DNA of 64,000 bases from Gemmatimonadota bacterium (GTDB lineage Bacteria > Gemmatimonadota > Gemmatimonadetes > Longimicrobiales > Gaopeijiaceae). The notes under the pieces are model-generated. The model saw nothing but the letters and a program-made list of their open reading frames with translations. It made no database searches and had not been told where the DNA came from. Location of the stretch: positions 1 to 64,000 of the forward strand of contig JAJDTB010000068.1 of the NCBI GenBank assembly GCA_022827345.1, in the 5' to 3' direction. Positions 51,859 to 60,263 of the stretch are shown here, in pieces. A program made the position numbers and the translations under genes. Position 1 is the first letter of the stretch; each line of letters begins with the position of its first letter.

Positions 51859-52185
51859 TCACGCCACACGGTTCGGTCCCACCAGCTCGAGGAGCACCCT
51901 GAACTGCTCCTCCAGCTCCGCCGCCCCCGCCTGCAGGGTGGCTCGCCCCGCGGCGGTGATGTGGTAGGTCTTGCGGCGGCGTCCTTCGCCGTGCCACTCG
52001 CCCCGCAGCTTGGCCTCCGCCTCGAGGCGGTGGAGGATGGGGTACAGCGTGCCGTGCTGAAAAACGAAAAGCCCGCCGGACCGCTCCTCGACCGACAGGG
52101 CGATCTGGTAGCCGTGCGCGGGGGCGGCCTCGAGAACCGCCAGCACGAGGAGCTCGTTGATTCTCCTGGAAAGCGTGATCTGCAC
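51859..52185 (-). CDS. PadR-family transcriptional regulator
   Basis: This 108-aa short PadR protein consists almost entirely of the winged helix. INELLVLAVLEAAPAHGYQI leads into HGTLYPILHRLEAEAKLRGEW and RRRKTYHITAAGRATL, then a short dimerisation helix. The GTG start has GGAGG eight bases upstream. A 25-bp near-perfect palindrome 51-75 bp upstream looks like its own operator. It heads the operon of two membrane proteins, which it probably represses. Confidence 0.94.
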   Translation of the reverse strand: MQITLSRRINELLVLAVLEAAPAHGYQIALSVEERSGGLFVFQHGTLYPILHRLEAEAKLRGEWHGEGRRRKTYHITAAGRATLQAGAAELEEQFRVLLELVGPNRVA

Positions 52186-52235
52186 GGCGGGTTCCTCCAG
52201 GCCAGGGTGTCGGCCACGCGAATCGAACGGAATCA

Positions 52236-52260
52236 CGATATACAGATGATCTATATATCG
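52236..52260. promoter_or_regulatory. 25-bp palindrome, probable PadR operator
   Basis: CGATATA at 52236 pairs with TATATCG ending at 52260, and the inner AGAT/ATCT also pair, giving 11 of 12 matched positions around a central G. It lies in an AT-rich gap upstream of the PadR gene and its operon. ATAT-rich dyads of this size are typical of PadR repressors. Confidence 0.68.
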
Positions 52261-52321
52261 CAAGTCTATATGAAGGGTTACACGGGGACACCCGGGCGAC
52301 AACCGGAAAACCGGCCGGCTT

Positions 52322-53530
52322 CTACCGGGAGGCGATCTGGCTCGGCACCCCCGCGACGGGCTGCGCAACTGGCGAAGCGATGCCTGCGACCGGCGCGGCC
52401 CGGCGCGGCCAGCGACCGCGGCCATCCTGGCCCTCAACGATCTTCAGGAGCCGCGGAAACCGCATCACTGCAGGCCGTCGTCCCCGAGGCGGCGCGATCT
52501 CCTCGACCGTACCCGACTCCTCCAGACCCGCGAGCAGCCTGCGTCCTGACCGCGCGGGGAGGCCGGTTGCGACGATGAAGCCGCTTGCGGGAAAGATCGG
52601 CCTCGAGAAGAGTGCTCCCAGAGCCGCGCGGAGACCGCGGTCGCCCGTGAGTTCTCGCACCCGCAATTCGGTGCTTCGGTAGAGGCCCAGGATTGCCGTC
52701 AGAACCTGGACCCCGTGATCCGCCTGCGCGCGTACGGCGTCGAGGAAGTACAGACAGAACCCGGTCCAGTCATCGTCACGGGATACACCGAGCAGGCGAT
52801 CGAAGTAGATGCCCTGCCTCGACGCCATCATGACACTGAGGCAAAAGACCGGCATCCGAATGAGACCGTGTCGCCACATCAGATGCGGAATCAGCATTCG
52901 GCCCAGCGGGCCGTTGCCGTCCATGAACGGATGCACCGCCTCGAACTCGGCATGCTGAACCGCGATCTGCACAAGGCGATCCCGGGCGTCCGAGTGTATG
53001 TAGCGTTCCCAGGCACTCATCGCGTCGGCGATTCGGGGCACCTGGGCGCCAACGAAACTGGCCGTTTCCGTAGTCGACCCGGTCCGCCCGATCCAGACGG
53101 GCTCCCTCCGGAATTCGCCCGGTGACTTCTTCTGTCCACGGGGTGCGTCGAGCAACACGGCATGGGCCTCGCGAACAAGCCCGAGAGACAACGGCTTCGA
53201 CCCGGGTCGCCCGGCCAGGAGGTTCTGGGCGGCAAGATGGTTCTGAACATCGCGGATGTCGTCGCGCGTGTAGCGGTTTTCGGGCTCGATGCCCGCTTCC
53301 GTTTCCAGCACGGACGTCACGCCGGCGTAGATGTTCTCTATCCGCGACGAGTGCGAGGCCTCGTGGATGCGCGGCACTGCGAGGAGCGACCGAGGATCGG
53401 GAAGGGCCCCCAGGACCGCGTCGTATCGCGCAACCGCCGCCGCGGCCGGGCCGATCAGCGGAGCCAGGCGCCGCCAGTCCAGCCGTGCATCCGGTGGAAA
53501 GCGGCCTTCGTGGTAGTGGACGGGTGGCAT
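52322..53530 (-). CDS. Fic domain protein with altered core motif
   Basis: This 402-aa protein is of the Fic/DUF4172 type, which usually transfers AMP from ATP to target proteins. An inhibitory-helix motif, SSRIEN at residues 61-66, matches the class II (S/T)xxxE(G/N) pattern. The active-site loop reads HPFMDGNGPLGRM (His200 onward). The expected first Arg of HxFx(D/E)GNGRxxR is Pro208, a CCG codon at 52907-52909; the second Arg is kept. A C-terminal winged-helix-like part (GLPARSGRRLLAGLEESGTV) follows. The start MPPVHYHEG was chosen; an upstream in-frame ATG at 53620 would place an AT-rich promoter-like stretch inside the gene. Confidence 0.9.
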   Translation of the reverse strand: MPPVHYHEGRFPPDARLDWRRLAPLIGPAAAAVARYDAVLGALPDPRSLLAVPRIHEASHSSRIENIYAGVTSVLETEAGIEPENRYTRDDIRDVQNHLAAQNLLAGRPGSKPLSLGLVREAHAVLLDAPRGQKKSPGEFRREPVWIGRTGSTTETASFVGAQVPRIADAMSAWERYIHSDARDRLVQIAVQHAEFEAVHPFMDGNGPLGRMLIPHLMWRHGLIRMPVFCLSVMMASRQGIYFDRLLGVSRDDDWTGFCLYFLDAVRAQADHGVQVLTAILGLYRSTELRVRELTGDRGLRAALGALFSRPIFPASGFIVATGLPARSGRRLLAGLEESGTVEEIAPPRGRRPAVMRFPRLLKIVEGQDGRGRWPRRAAPVAGIASPVAQPVAGVPSQIASR

Positions 53531-53585
53531 GGGCGCTGCAGCCGGTATGAAACGGGGACGATTGACGTACAGGCACAGTATATCT

Positions 53586-53600
53586 ATTTGATCGTCAAAT
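53586..53600. promoter_or_regulatory. inverted repeat upstream of Fic gene
   Basis: ATTTGA - TCG - TCAAAT, a perfect 6-bp dyad 56 bp upstream of the Fic start, in the AT-rich gap between the Fic gene and the M20 peptidase. It may be an operator; no partner regulator is adjacent. Confidence 0.4.
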
Positions 53601-53688
53601 CGAAAGGCTATTGGCGACAAAAGGAATCAAGCACAGGTATATTCGTCAGTTGCGGCCGAGTTACGGGATTGCGGAAATCGTGTCGATG

Positions 53689-55008
53689 CTACGGAATCAT
53701 TCCGGCCATACCCGCTTCGGCCACCAGCAGCAGCAGCGCCCGCTGGATCGCCAGATGTCCGTTCACGTTGATCCAGTACTCCTCCGGCGAGTGCCCGCCG
53801 ACGCCGATCCCGCCGCGTCCAATTGTCACCGCGGGGACGCCCAGGGCGATCGGAATGTTCGAGTCGGTGGACGAGCGGCCGAACTCACCTCGGACGCCGA
53901 ACACGGCCGTTGTCGCCAGTGCGCGCTGAAGCAGCGGCGCGCTCCGGTCGCCCTCGCCGGACGGGCGGTCGCCGATCTTGAGCTTCTCCACCGTGAGGGG
54001 CGGGCCGTCGCGGCGCAGTGCATTTTCCTCCACCAGCGCCCGGTCCATGGCCCGGAGGAACACCTCTTCGATGCGGGCCAGCCTCTCGGGGCTCACCGAG
54101 CGCATGTCGACCTCCATCCAGCTGTCGAAGGGAATGGCGTTGACGGAGGTGCCGCCTCCGATGCGTCCGACGTTGTAGCTGGTGCGCGGGCCGGTGCGCG
54201 TGAGCGTGTCGGCCGCGTCCTGGAAGTAACGCACTGCCCGGCCCATCGCGTGGGCGGGGTTGGCGAGGCCGAAGGCCCCCCAGGAATGACCGCCCGGGCC
54301 GGCGAAGGTCACCCGATAGCGCACCGATCCGAGGCCATCGGTGACGAGGCCGGTCAGTCCGCCTCCGTCGACTTCGATCCAGGCGTCCGGCGCGGTCTCC
54401 GGGGCGCTGTAGATGTGCTTCATGCCGCGCAGGTCGCCCAGGCCCTCCTCGCCGACGACACCGACGAAGTGCACGTCGTCGTCCGTCTCGATTCCGGCCT
54501 CCTCCATCGCGCGCAGCACCGCCAGCACCACCACCAGGCCGCGCGTGTCGTCCCCCACGCCGGGGGCGAAGAGGGTGTCGCCGCGCTGCCGCACCGTCAC
54601 GTCCGTGCCTTCCGGGAAGACCGTGTCGAGGTGGCCGCCGAACCCGATGGTGCGCCCGCCTCGCCGTCCCTTGCGCAGCCCGATCACATTCCCCTCCGCG
54701 TCGGTCCACACAGAGTCGGCGCCGAGTTCCATGAGCAGTTCGGCGAAGCGGCGTCCCCGGGCCTCCTCCATGAACGGCGGTGCCGGGATCTCGGTCAGCT
54801 CGATGAGCGTCTCCAGCGCCCACGCGTCCAGCTCCTCGACGATCCGGAACGCACTGCGGATCCGGGTATTGTCAGCGAGTTCGCGGGCTTCGCGGGCGTA
54901 CTCGGCGGAAGCGGTCTGGGCGATTGCGGGTCTGGCAGGCATGGGCATCACGCAACACACGAGGATGGGGGCCGCGCGAACCAGGCTCGTTGAAGGCAGT
55001 CGGGGCAC
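53689..55008 (-). CDS. secreted M20 family metallopeptidase
   Basis: This 439-aa di-zinc peptidase has a signal peptide (VRAAPILVCCVMPMPARPAIA). Metal sites are intact: His/Asp in FGGHLDTVFPEG, Asp in PGVGDDTRG, Glu-Glu in GVVGEEGLGD, Asp in WIEVDGGG and the C-terminal His in GVGGHSPEEY. A dimerisation domain (about residues 195-310) has RYRVTFAGPGGHSWGAFG. GTG is used as start, with GGAAG seven bases upstream. Together with the other secreted peptidases here it suggests scavenging of small peptides or acyl amino acids. Confidence 0.92.
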   Translation of the reverse strand: MPRLPSTSLVRAAPILVCCVMPMPARPAIAQTASAEYAREARELADNTRIRSAFRIVEELDAWALETLIELTEIPAPPFMEEARGRRFAELLMELGADSVWTDAEGNVIGLRKGRRGGRTIGFGGHLDTVFPEGTDVTVRQRGDTLFAPGVGDDTRGLVVVLAVLRAMEEAGIETDDDVHFVGVVGEEGLGDLRGMKHIYSAPETAPDAWIEVDGGGLTGLVTDGLGSVRYRVTFAGPGGHSWGAFGLANPAHAMGRAVRYFQDAADTLTRTGPRTSYNVGRIGGGTSVNAIPFDSWMEVDMRSVSPERLARIEEVFLRAMDRALVEENALRRDGPPLTVEKLKIGDRPSGEGDRSAPLLQRALATTAVFGVRGEFGRSSTDSNIPIALGVPAVTIGRGGIGVGGHSPEEYWINVNGHLAIQRALLLLVAEAGMAGMIP

Positions 55009-55045
55009 GATGGCACTTCCGGTCGGGGGGGTGTTTGCAAAGGAT

Positions 55046-55921
55046 CTACAGGACCGCGGATCCGGGATCGTCCGCCATCGGCTCGTCGCGGCGGACAACG
55101 CGCGTGGCCGGCCCGGCGATGAGGGGATCGGGTCCGGTCGCGACCTCGGTGTCCTTGTCGGGGTACTCGAGTCCGGACAGGAAGTGCTGCATGGCGGCGA
55201 TCCGCGCCCGCTTCTTGTCGTCGGACATGATAACGGTCCAGGGCGCGTCGGCGGTGTCGGTGTAGAAGAACATCGCCTCCTTCGCCTCCGTGTAGTCGGA
55301 CCACTTGTCGAGCGACGCCAGGTCGATGGGCGAGATCTTCCACTGCTTGAGCGGGTCGGTCTTGCGCCGGTCGAAACGGTGCAGCTGTTCGTCCTGGGAC
55401 ACCGAGAACCAGAACTTGAAGAGGGTGATGCCGCTGTTTACCAGCATCCGCTCGAGCTCGGGGCACTGACGGAGGAACTCGAGGTACTCCTGCCCCGTGC
55501 AGAAGCCCATCACGCGCTCCACGCCCGCCCGGTTGTACCAGGAGCGGTCGAAGAAGACCATCTCGCCGGCGGTCGGCAGGTGCTGCACATAGCGCTGGAA
55601 GTACCACTGGCCCCGCTCGACGTCGCCGGGCTTGTCGAGGGCGACAACGCGCGCGCCGCGGGGGTTGAGGTGCTCCATGAACCGCTTGATGGTACCGCCC
55701 TTGCCGGCTGCGTCGCGTCCCTCGAAGAGGATGACGATGCGCTCTCCCGATTCCTTCACCCAGCGCTGAACCTTCAGCAGTTCGACCTGCAGACCCGCTT
55801 TCAGCCGCTCGTAGTCGCGCCGCTTCATCTTGTGTTCATAGGGGTAGATGCCCTCCCGGAAGACCCGGGCGAGCGCATCGCCGCCGAGTTCGTCGTTCCG
55901 CTGTGTCGCCTTGCTGGCCAC
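55046..55921 (-). CDS. ppk2: polyphosphate kinase 2
   Basis: This 291-aa kinase transfers phosphate between polyphosphate and nucleotides. The Walker A is FEGRDAAGKGGTIKRFMEHL, the lid/Walker B region VFFDRSWYNRAGVERVMGF, and the family segments HLPTAGEMVFF and SPIDLASLDKWSDYTEAK are present. It is a one-domain, class I-like PPK2. The GTG start has GGAGG five bases upstream and is preferred to a GTG 21 codons earlier. It is followed by the secreted M20 gene on the same strand. Confidence 0.95.
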   Translation of the reverse strand: MASKATQRNDELGGDALARVFREGIYPYEHKMKRRDYERLKAGLQVELLKVQRWVKESGERIVILFEGRDAAGKGGTIKRFMEHLNPRGARVVALDKPGDVERGQWYFQRYVQHLPTAGEMVFFDRSWYNRAGVERVMGFCTGQEYLEFLRQCPELERMLVNSGITLFKFWFSVSQDEQLHRFDRRKTDPLKQWKISPIDLASLDKWSDYTEAKEAMFFYTDTADAPWTVIMSDDKKRARIAAMQHFLSGLEYPDKDTEVATGPDPLIAGPATRVVRRDEPMADDPGSAVL

Positions 55922-56062
55922 TGCCGCCTCCAGTGCCTGCCGCCCGGATCTCCAGGACCAAGCTAACGCCGGAGCAGGGGCCACGCGATCAGCGCGGGGC
56001 CAGCCCGCCCGGGCGGTCGTCGGGACGGCAATCGGGGCGGTTGTCGCCGGCGGTCGGGCCGG

Positions 56063-56575
56063 CTACTCCAGCCTCCTCGGCAGGATGTAGTGCCTGAGCT
56101 CGCCGCCCTTGTCGGCGCCGGCCCAGCTGTTCGCGGACAGGTCCACCACCGCGACTGCGCCCGTGGGGAACTTGGTGCGGACCAGGTCGATCTCGCGGGG
56201 ATCCCCCTTGCGCGACAGGTAGGCCGCCAGGGCGTGCGTCGAGGGATTGTGACCGAGAACCATGAGTGTTTCGGCATCGGCCGGGGCGTCGGCGATGGCA
56301 GCCAGCACCGTGCGGGGCGCCGCGAGATAGAGGCCGCGGTGGTATTCGATGCGGGGGTGGCCGCCGAAGTGGGGCTCCATCCGGGCCCAGGTCTCGCGGG
56401 TCCGGGCCGCGGTGCTCGAGAGCACGATGTCCGGCACGCAATCGAGTTCGTTGAGGGCCGCGCCCACCAGCTGCGCCGCGCGATATCCCCGTGCATTCAG
56501 CGGACGGTCGTGGTCGGTGAGGGCGGGATTGCCCCAGCTCGACTTGGCGTGCCGTGCCAGCAAGAGGCGCCTCAT
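56063..56575 (-). CDS. histidine phosphatase, SixA-like
   Basis: This 170-aa phosphohistidine phosphatase-like protein of the RHG fold begins with LLLARHAKSSWGNPALTDHDR, the catalytic Arg-His. The second conserved His lies in LMVLGHNPSTHALA, and STAARTRETW supplies another conserved Arg. SixA removes phosphate from the phospho-His domain of sensor kinases in E. coli. Actual targets here are unknown. It is divergent from the serine hydrolase. Confidence 0.92.
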   Translation of the reverse strand: MRRLLLARHAKSSWGNPALTDHDRPLNARGYRAAQLVGAALNELDCVPDIVLSSTAARTRETWARMEPHFGGHPRIEYHRGLYLAAPRTVLAAIADAPADAETLMVLGHNPSTHALAAYLSRKGDPREIDLVRTKFPTGAVAVVDLSANSWAGADKGGELRHYILPRRLE

Positions 56576-56743
56576 GAGTCCGTCCGTGGTTTCCTGGTGT
56601 CGATGCCGTGTGAAACGCGGTCGTTCCCGCCGTGTCCCTCATATGAAGTGCGACACCACAGCAGGGTAGAATGTTGCAGGCAAACGGCGCCAGAGGCAGG
56701 TTGAAGCGCGAACCGTGGACCTGGCCGGAAGAAGGAGGAATTC

Positions 56744-57934
56744 ATGCGTGGGACCAACACCTGGTGGTGTGCCGCAGCGCGGCGCTCCGCCCTCGACCGC
56801 CTTCGCGGGGCCGTGGTGCTGGCCGTGGCGGGGGCCGCCGCGTCGTGGGCGTGCGCGGCGCCCGAGACTACGCAGCTTCCCGCCGAGTGGCACCCGGCGC
56901 TGTCGAACTTCGCGGAGACCGTCGCCGCCGATGTGGAGGCCGATGCGGTGGGCGGCATGACGGTCGCGCTGGCCCGCGACGGGGAGGTCCTGTGGTGGGA
57001 CGCCTTCGGGTGGGCCGACCCGGAAGCCGAGATCCCCGCCGCGCGCGAGACGATCTACCGCACGGGCTCGATCTCGAAATCGGTGACGGCCGTGCTGATG
57101 GCGATCCTGGTCGACGACGGCGTCGTGTCGCTGGACACCCCGCTCGAGGCGCTGGTTCCCGAGATCGTGGAGATGGCGGAGAGGCCGCCGGGCGCGAGTC
57201 CGGACCTGCGGCAGGTCACCAGTCATACCGCAGGCTTCGCGCGTGAACCGGATCTCGACGGCGCCGCGACAGGGCCCATCGAGGGGTGGACATCGCGCAT
57301 CCTGGAATCCATCCCCACCACCCGCTACCAGACTCCGCCGGGGACCGGGTATTCGTACTCGAACATCGGCTTCGGGATTCTGGGGTTCGGGCTGGAGCGT
57401 GCGGCCGGCGAGCCGTTCATGGACCAGGTCGAGGCGCGGATCTTCGAGCCGCTGGAGATGACGAGCAGCACCTTCGTGATCGACGATGCGCTCAGGCCGG
57501 CGCTCTCGCGGGGGCACGCCAACGGCGGCGACGGCGAGGTGAATACGGAGCAGCCGGCCCGCGAGCACGCGGGGCGAGGGTACAAGGTGCCGAACGGGGG
57601 CGTGTATTCGACGGTCGATGACCTGGCGCGGTTCGCGGCGGGGGTGATGGGCCGGGGCGGCGTGTCGCTGCTGAGTGAAGGGGTGCGGGCGGAGGTGCTG
57701 AGCGTGCAGACGCCCGAGGACCCGGAGCAGGGGTACGGACTCGGGTTCAGCGTCGGCGACGCGGACGGGCGGTGGTTCGCGGGGCACGGAGGGTCCGTTG
57801 CGGGGTACACGGCCTACCTGGTCTTCGAGCCGGCGACGGGGCTGACGGTGGTGCTGCTGAGGAACTACAACCGGGGACGGACGAACCTCGGCGGTGCCGC
57901 GCGGGAGCTTTTGGCGGGCTTGTCGGCCAATTGA
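56744..57934 (+). CDS. serine hydrolase, class C beta-lactamase-like lipoprotein
   Basis: This 396-aa member of the penicillin-binding-protein/beta-lactamase fold has a lipoprotein-like signal with WAC as the lipobox. The SxxK motif is SISK, with YSN in TGYSYSNIGFG and HGG in FAGHGGSVAG. Substrates may be beta-lactams, D-amino peptides or esters; this cannot be told. AAGGAGG precedes the ATG. The gene's last codons (Leu-Ser-Ala-Asn) and stop are formed by the first 34-nt repeat copy of the array that follows, so the repeat may have replaced or trimmed the original C-terminus. Confidence 0.9.
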   Translation: MRGTNTWWCAAARRSALDRLRGAVVLAVAGAAASWACAAPETTQLPAEWHPALSNFAETVAADVEADAVGGMTVALARDGEVLWWDAFGWADPEAEIPAARETIYRTGSISKSVTAVLMAILVDDGVVSLDTPLEALVPEIVEMAERPPGASPDLRQVTSHTAGFAREPDLDGAATGPIEGWTSRILESIPTTRYQTPPGTGYSYSNIGFGILGFGLERAAGEPFMDQVEARIFEPLEMTSSTFVIDDALRPALSRGHANGGDGEVNTEQPAREHAGRGYKVPNGGVYSTVDDLARFAAGVMGRGGVSLLSEGVRAEVLSVQTPEDPEQGYGLGFSVGDADGRWFAGHGGSVAGYTAYLVFEPATGLTVVLLRNYNRGRTNLGGAARELLAGLSAN

Positions 57935-58057
57935 GGGCTTGCTTGGCGGCCAAATCTGACCCACCTGACGCATTGTCGGCCAATTCCGGGCTTTTTTGGC
58001 GAACAAACCTCACCAATTCGTCGTTGTCGGCCATTTCGGGCGTTTATTGGCCGACAA
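57920..58057. repeat. tandem array of three 34-nt palindromic repeats
   Basis: Copies at 57920-57953, 57973-58006 and 58024-58057, each exactly 34 nt, with spacers of 19 and 17 nt. Arms are TTGTCGGCCAA-like and TTGGCCGACAA-like with mismatches in copies 1 and 2. The first copy overlaps the end of the serine hydrolase gene. The array ends 9 bp before the cytochrome P450 start, so it fills the whole intergenic space. Confidence 0.85.
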
Positions 58058-58066
58058 ATCGGGCCG

Positions 58067-59380
58067 ATGACCGTGCCTGACCGGCGGGAGCGATACCCTC
58101 TGGGGGCCACCGTCACCTTCGACGCGCTCGCCGACGATCCCTATCCGCTCTTCCACGAGTTGCGCGCGGCGGAACCGGTGACGTGGGCGCCGCAACTCGG
58201 GATGTGGCTGCTCACTCGGCGCGACGACATCGTGCGGGTGCTGGCCGACTGGGAGCGCTTTACGACCGACTCACCCAGGTCGACGATCCGCGACATCTTC
58301 GGATCGCACATGCTCACCACCGACGGCGACACGCAGATCCGGTACAAGCGGCGCTTCATCGGCCCGTTCAGGCGGGGGAGGCTGGAGGAGAGCCTGCTGG
58401 CGACGGTGCAGGGAGTGCTCGACGGGCTGATGGGCGACCTGCGGCGCGCGGCATCCGACATGGGCGGGCGAAAGCGCGCTGATCTGCGTAGCCGGATCGC
58501 GCGGCCGCTCTCGGTGCGGAGCATCTGCCGTGTGCTCGGGCTGCCGGACGGGGACGGGGACACGCTGCTCGGGTGGTACGACCACTTCGCCGCCGCGCTG
58601 GAGAACTTTGCCGGCGATCCGGCGGTGCGGGCGCGGGGGAAGGCGGCGGCGCGGGAGTTCAGGGAGTACGTGACCCCGTTTCTGCGCGCGGAGCGGGAGG
58701 TGCCCGAGGGGTCGATGATCGCCGCGCTGCAAAGCGAAGCGGACCCGTACCGGCCCGGGCGTCCCGGGGAGCGGGGCGGGGGAGATCCGCTTTCCGAGAC
58801 GGAAATGGTGGCGAATCTGCTGGTGGTGCTCTTCGGCGGCATCGAGACCACGGAGTCGATGATCGGCAATGCGCTGTGGGCGGTGCTGTCGCATCCCGAG
58901 GTGGCGGAGCGGGTGGCGGCGGCGTGCTCCGGGGAAGGGGATCCGGCGGCGGGCGGGCCAGACGCGGGACGCCGCACCGCAAACCCGTTGCTGGTCGCTG
59001 CCATCGAGGAGTCGATGCGGTGGGAACCGGCCGTGCAGTCCTGCATGCGGTTTACGACCGAGGATGTCGAGATCCGGGGCGTGCCGATCGCGAAGGGCGA
59101 GACGGTCCACTGTTTTCTCGGCGCGGCGAACCGGGATCCGGCTCACTTCCCCGACCCCGACCGCTTCGATCTCGATCGCGGCAATGTGCGGGACCACCTG
59201 GCCTTTGGGGCGGGACGCCATTTCTGTCTCGGGGCGTCGCTGGCGCGGATCGAGGCCGAGGAGTCGCTGAGGAGCGTGTTCGGTCGGCTGCCCGGGCTGA
59301 GGCTGGATCCGGAACGGCCCACGCGGCCCTACGGGCACGAGTTTCGGACGCCGCCCGCGGTGTGGGTGCGGTGGGGGTGA
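58067..59380 (+). CDS. cytochrome P450
   Basis: This 437-aa soluble haem monooxygenase is of the bacterial class I type. The I-helix oxygen-activation motif is LFGGIETTES, the ExxR motif is EESMR, and the haem-binding loop is LAFGAGRHFCLGASLAR with the axial Cys. The closest-looking families are CYP107/CYP105-like tailoring enzymes, but the substrate is open. No ferredoxin or reductase gene is adjacent. The start sits directly after the array of palindromic repeats. Confidence 0.96.
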   Translation: MTVPDRRERYPLGATVTFDALADDPYPLFHELRAAEPVTWAPQLGMWLLTRRDDIVRVLADWERFTTDSPRSTIRDIFGSHMLTTDGDTQIRYKRRFIGPFRRGRLEESLLATVQGVLDGLMGDLRRAASDMGGRKRADLRSRIARPLSVRSICRVLGLPDGDGDTLLGWYDHFAAALENFAGDPAVRARGKAAAREFREYVTPFLRAEREVPEGSMIAALQSEADPYRPGRPGERGGGDPLSETEMVANLLVVLFGGIETTESMIGNALWAVLSHPEVAERVAAACSGEGDPAAGGPDAGRRTANPLLVAAIEESMRWEPAVQSCMRFTTEDVEIRGVPIAKGETVHCFLGAANRDPAHFPDPDRFDLDRGNVRDHLAFGAGRHFCLGASLARIEAEESLRSVFGRLPGLRLDPERPTRPYGHEFRTPPAVWVRWG

Positions 59381-59484
59381 GGCCCCCGCCGTCATCCTCG
59401 ATTGGCCGATGGATCGGGCGGGATTAGTATTCTGGCGCCTTTGGACACGATTCCTTCACCTCCTCGGATTAACCCGGAGACGAC

Positions 59485-60261
59485 ATGTCGAACAAACCCC
59501 TGGGCCGTTTTGGCTGGCACGAAGTGATGACGACGGATACAGACGCGGCCCGCGATTTCTATCCGAAGATCACCGGCTGGGGCACCAGCGTGTGGAACGG
59601 CGGCGGCGAACCGTACGAGATGTGGATGAACGGCGAGATGCCCGTCGGAGGGCTGATGCACCTGCCCGCTCCGGAAGTTCCCCCGTGCTGGCTGGCCTAT
59701 CTCACCACGCCCGATCTGGACGAGACGCTTGACAGGGTCCGCACACATGGCGGCGCGGTGCTGAAGGAGATGGCGGTCCCCGAGGTGGGACGCTTTGCGG
59801 TGATCGCCGACCCCCAGGGCGGCGTGATCGCGGTACTCGAACCCGAGGGCGAGACGCCGGGCCACGACGGGGCGCCGAACATCGGCGAATTCTCGTGGCA
59901 CGAACTGGCGACCACCGACGCCGACGGCGCGTGGGCGTTCTACTCCGCCGTCTTCGGGTGGGAGGCGACGAGCCGGATGGACATGGGGGAGATGGGGTTC
60001 TACCAGATGTTCGGCCGGGGTGCCCGCCCGCTCGGCGGCATCTTCAACGGCCCGCCGGGGATGCCCGCGGTCGGGTGGTTGCCGTACGTCCTGGTGCGCG
60101 ACGTGCAAGCCGCGGCGGAAACGGTCAAGGCCCTGGGCGGCAAGATCCTGCAGGGTCCCATGGAGGTTCCTGGCGGCGACTTCATCGCGCATTGCATGGA
60201 TCCGCAGGGAGTTGCCTTCGCGGTGCACGCCACCGCCAGTGACGGAGAGGAAGAGGAGTAG
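59485..60261 (+). CDS. VOC (glyoxalase/bleomycin-resistance) family protein, two domains
   Basis: This 258-aa protein is made of two vicinal-oxygen-chelate modules, residues about 7-115 and 125-250. Each opens with a matching FGWHEVMTTDTDAARDFYPK- or FSWHELATTDADGAWAFYSA-type segment. Residues FAVIADPQGGVIAVLEPEG and FIAHCMDPQGVAFAVHA close the modules. Such proteins bind a metal and may be dioxygenases, isomerases or drug-binding proteins. The amidohydrolase gene starts 2 bp after it, so they are probably co-expressed. Confidence 0.92.
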   Translation: MSNKPLGRFGWHEVMTTDTDAARDFYPKITGWGTSVWNGGGEPYEMWMNGEMPVGGLMHLPAPEVPPCWLAYLTTPDLDETLDRVRTHGGAVLKEMAVPEVGRFAVIADPQGGVIAVLEPEGETPGHDGAPNIGEFSWHELATTDADGAWAFYSAVFGWEATSRMDMGEMGFYQMFGRGARPLGGIFNGPPGMPAVGWLPYVLVRDVQAAAETVKALGGKILQGPMEVPGGDFIAHCMDPQGVAFAVHATASDGEEEE

Positions 60262-60263
60262 CC

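Noticed and set aside
53531-53620. Longer N-terminus for the Fic protein starting at 53620
   Set aside because: It would place an AT-rich, dyad-containing promoter-like stretch inside the coding region and adds residues without family similarity.
48324-58057. Possible CRISPR arrays
   Set aside because: The 34-nt units are palindromic and spaced by only 17-19 nt. Spacers are partly alike, there are at most three units per locus and no cas gene is present.
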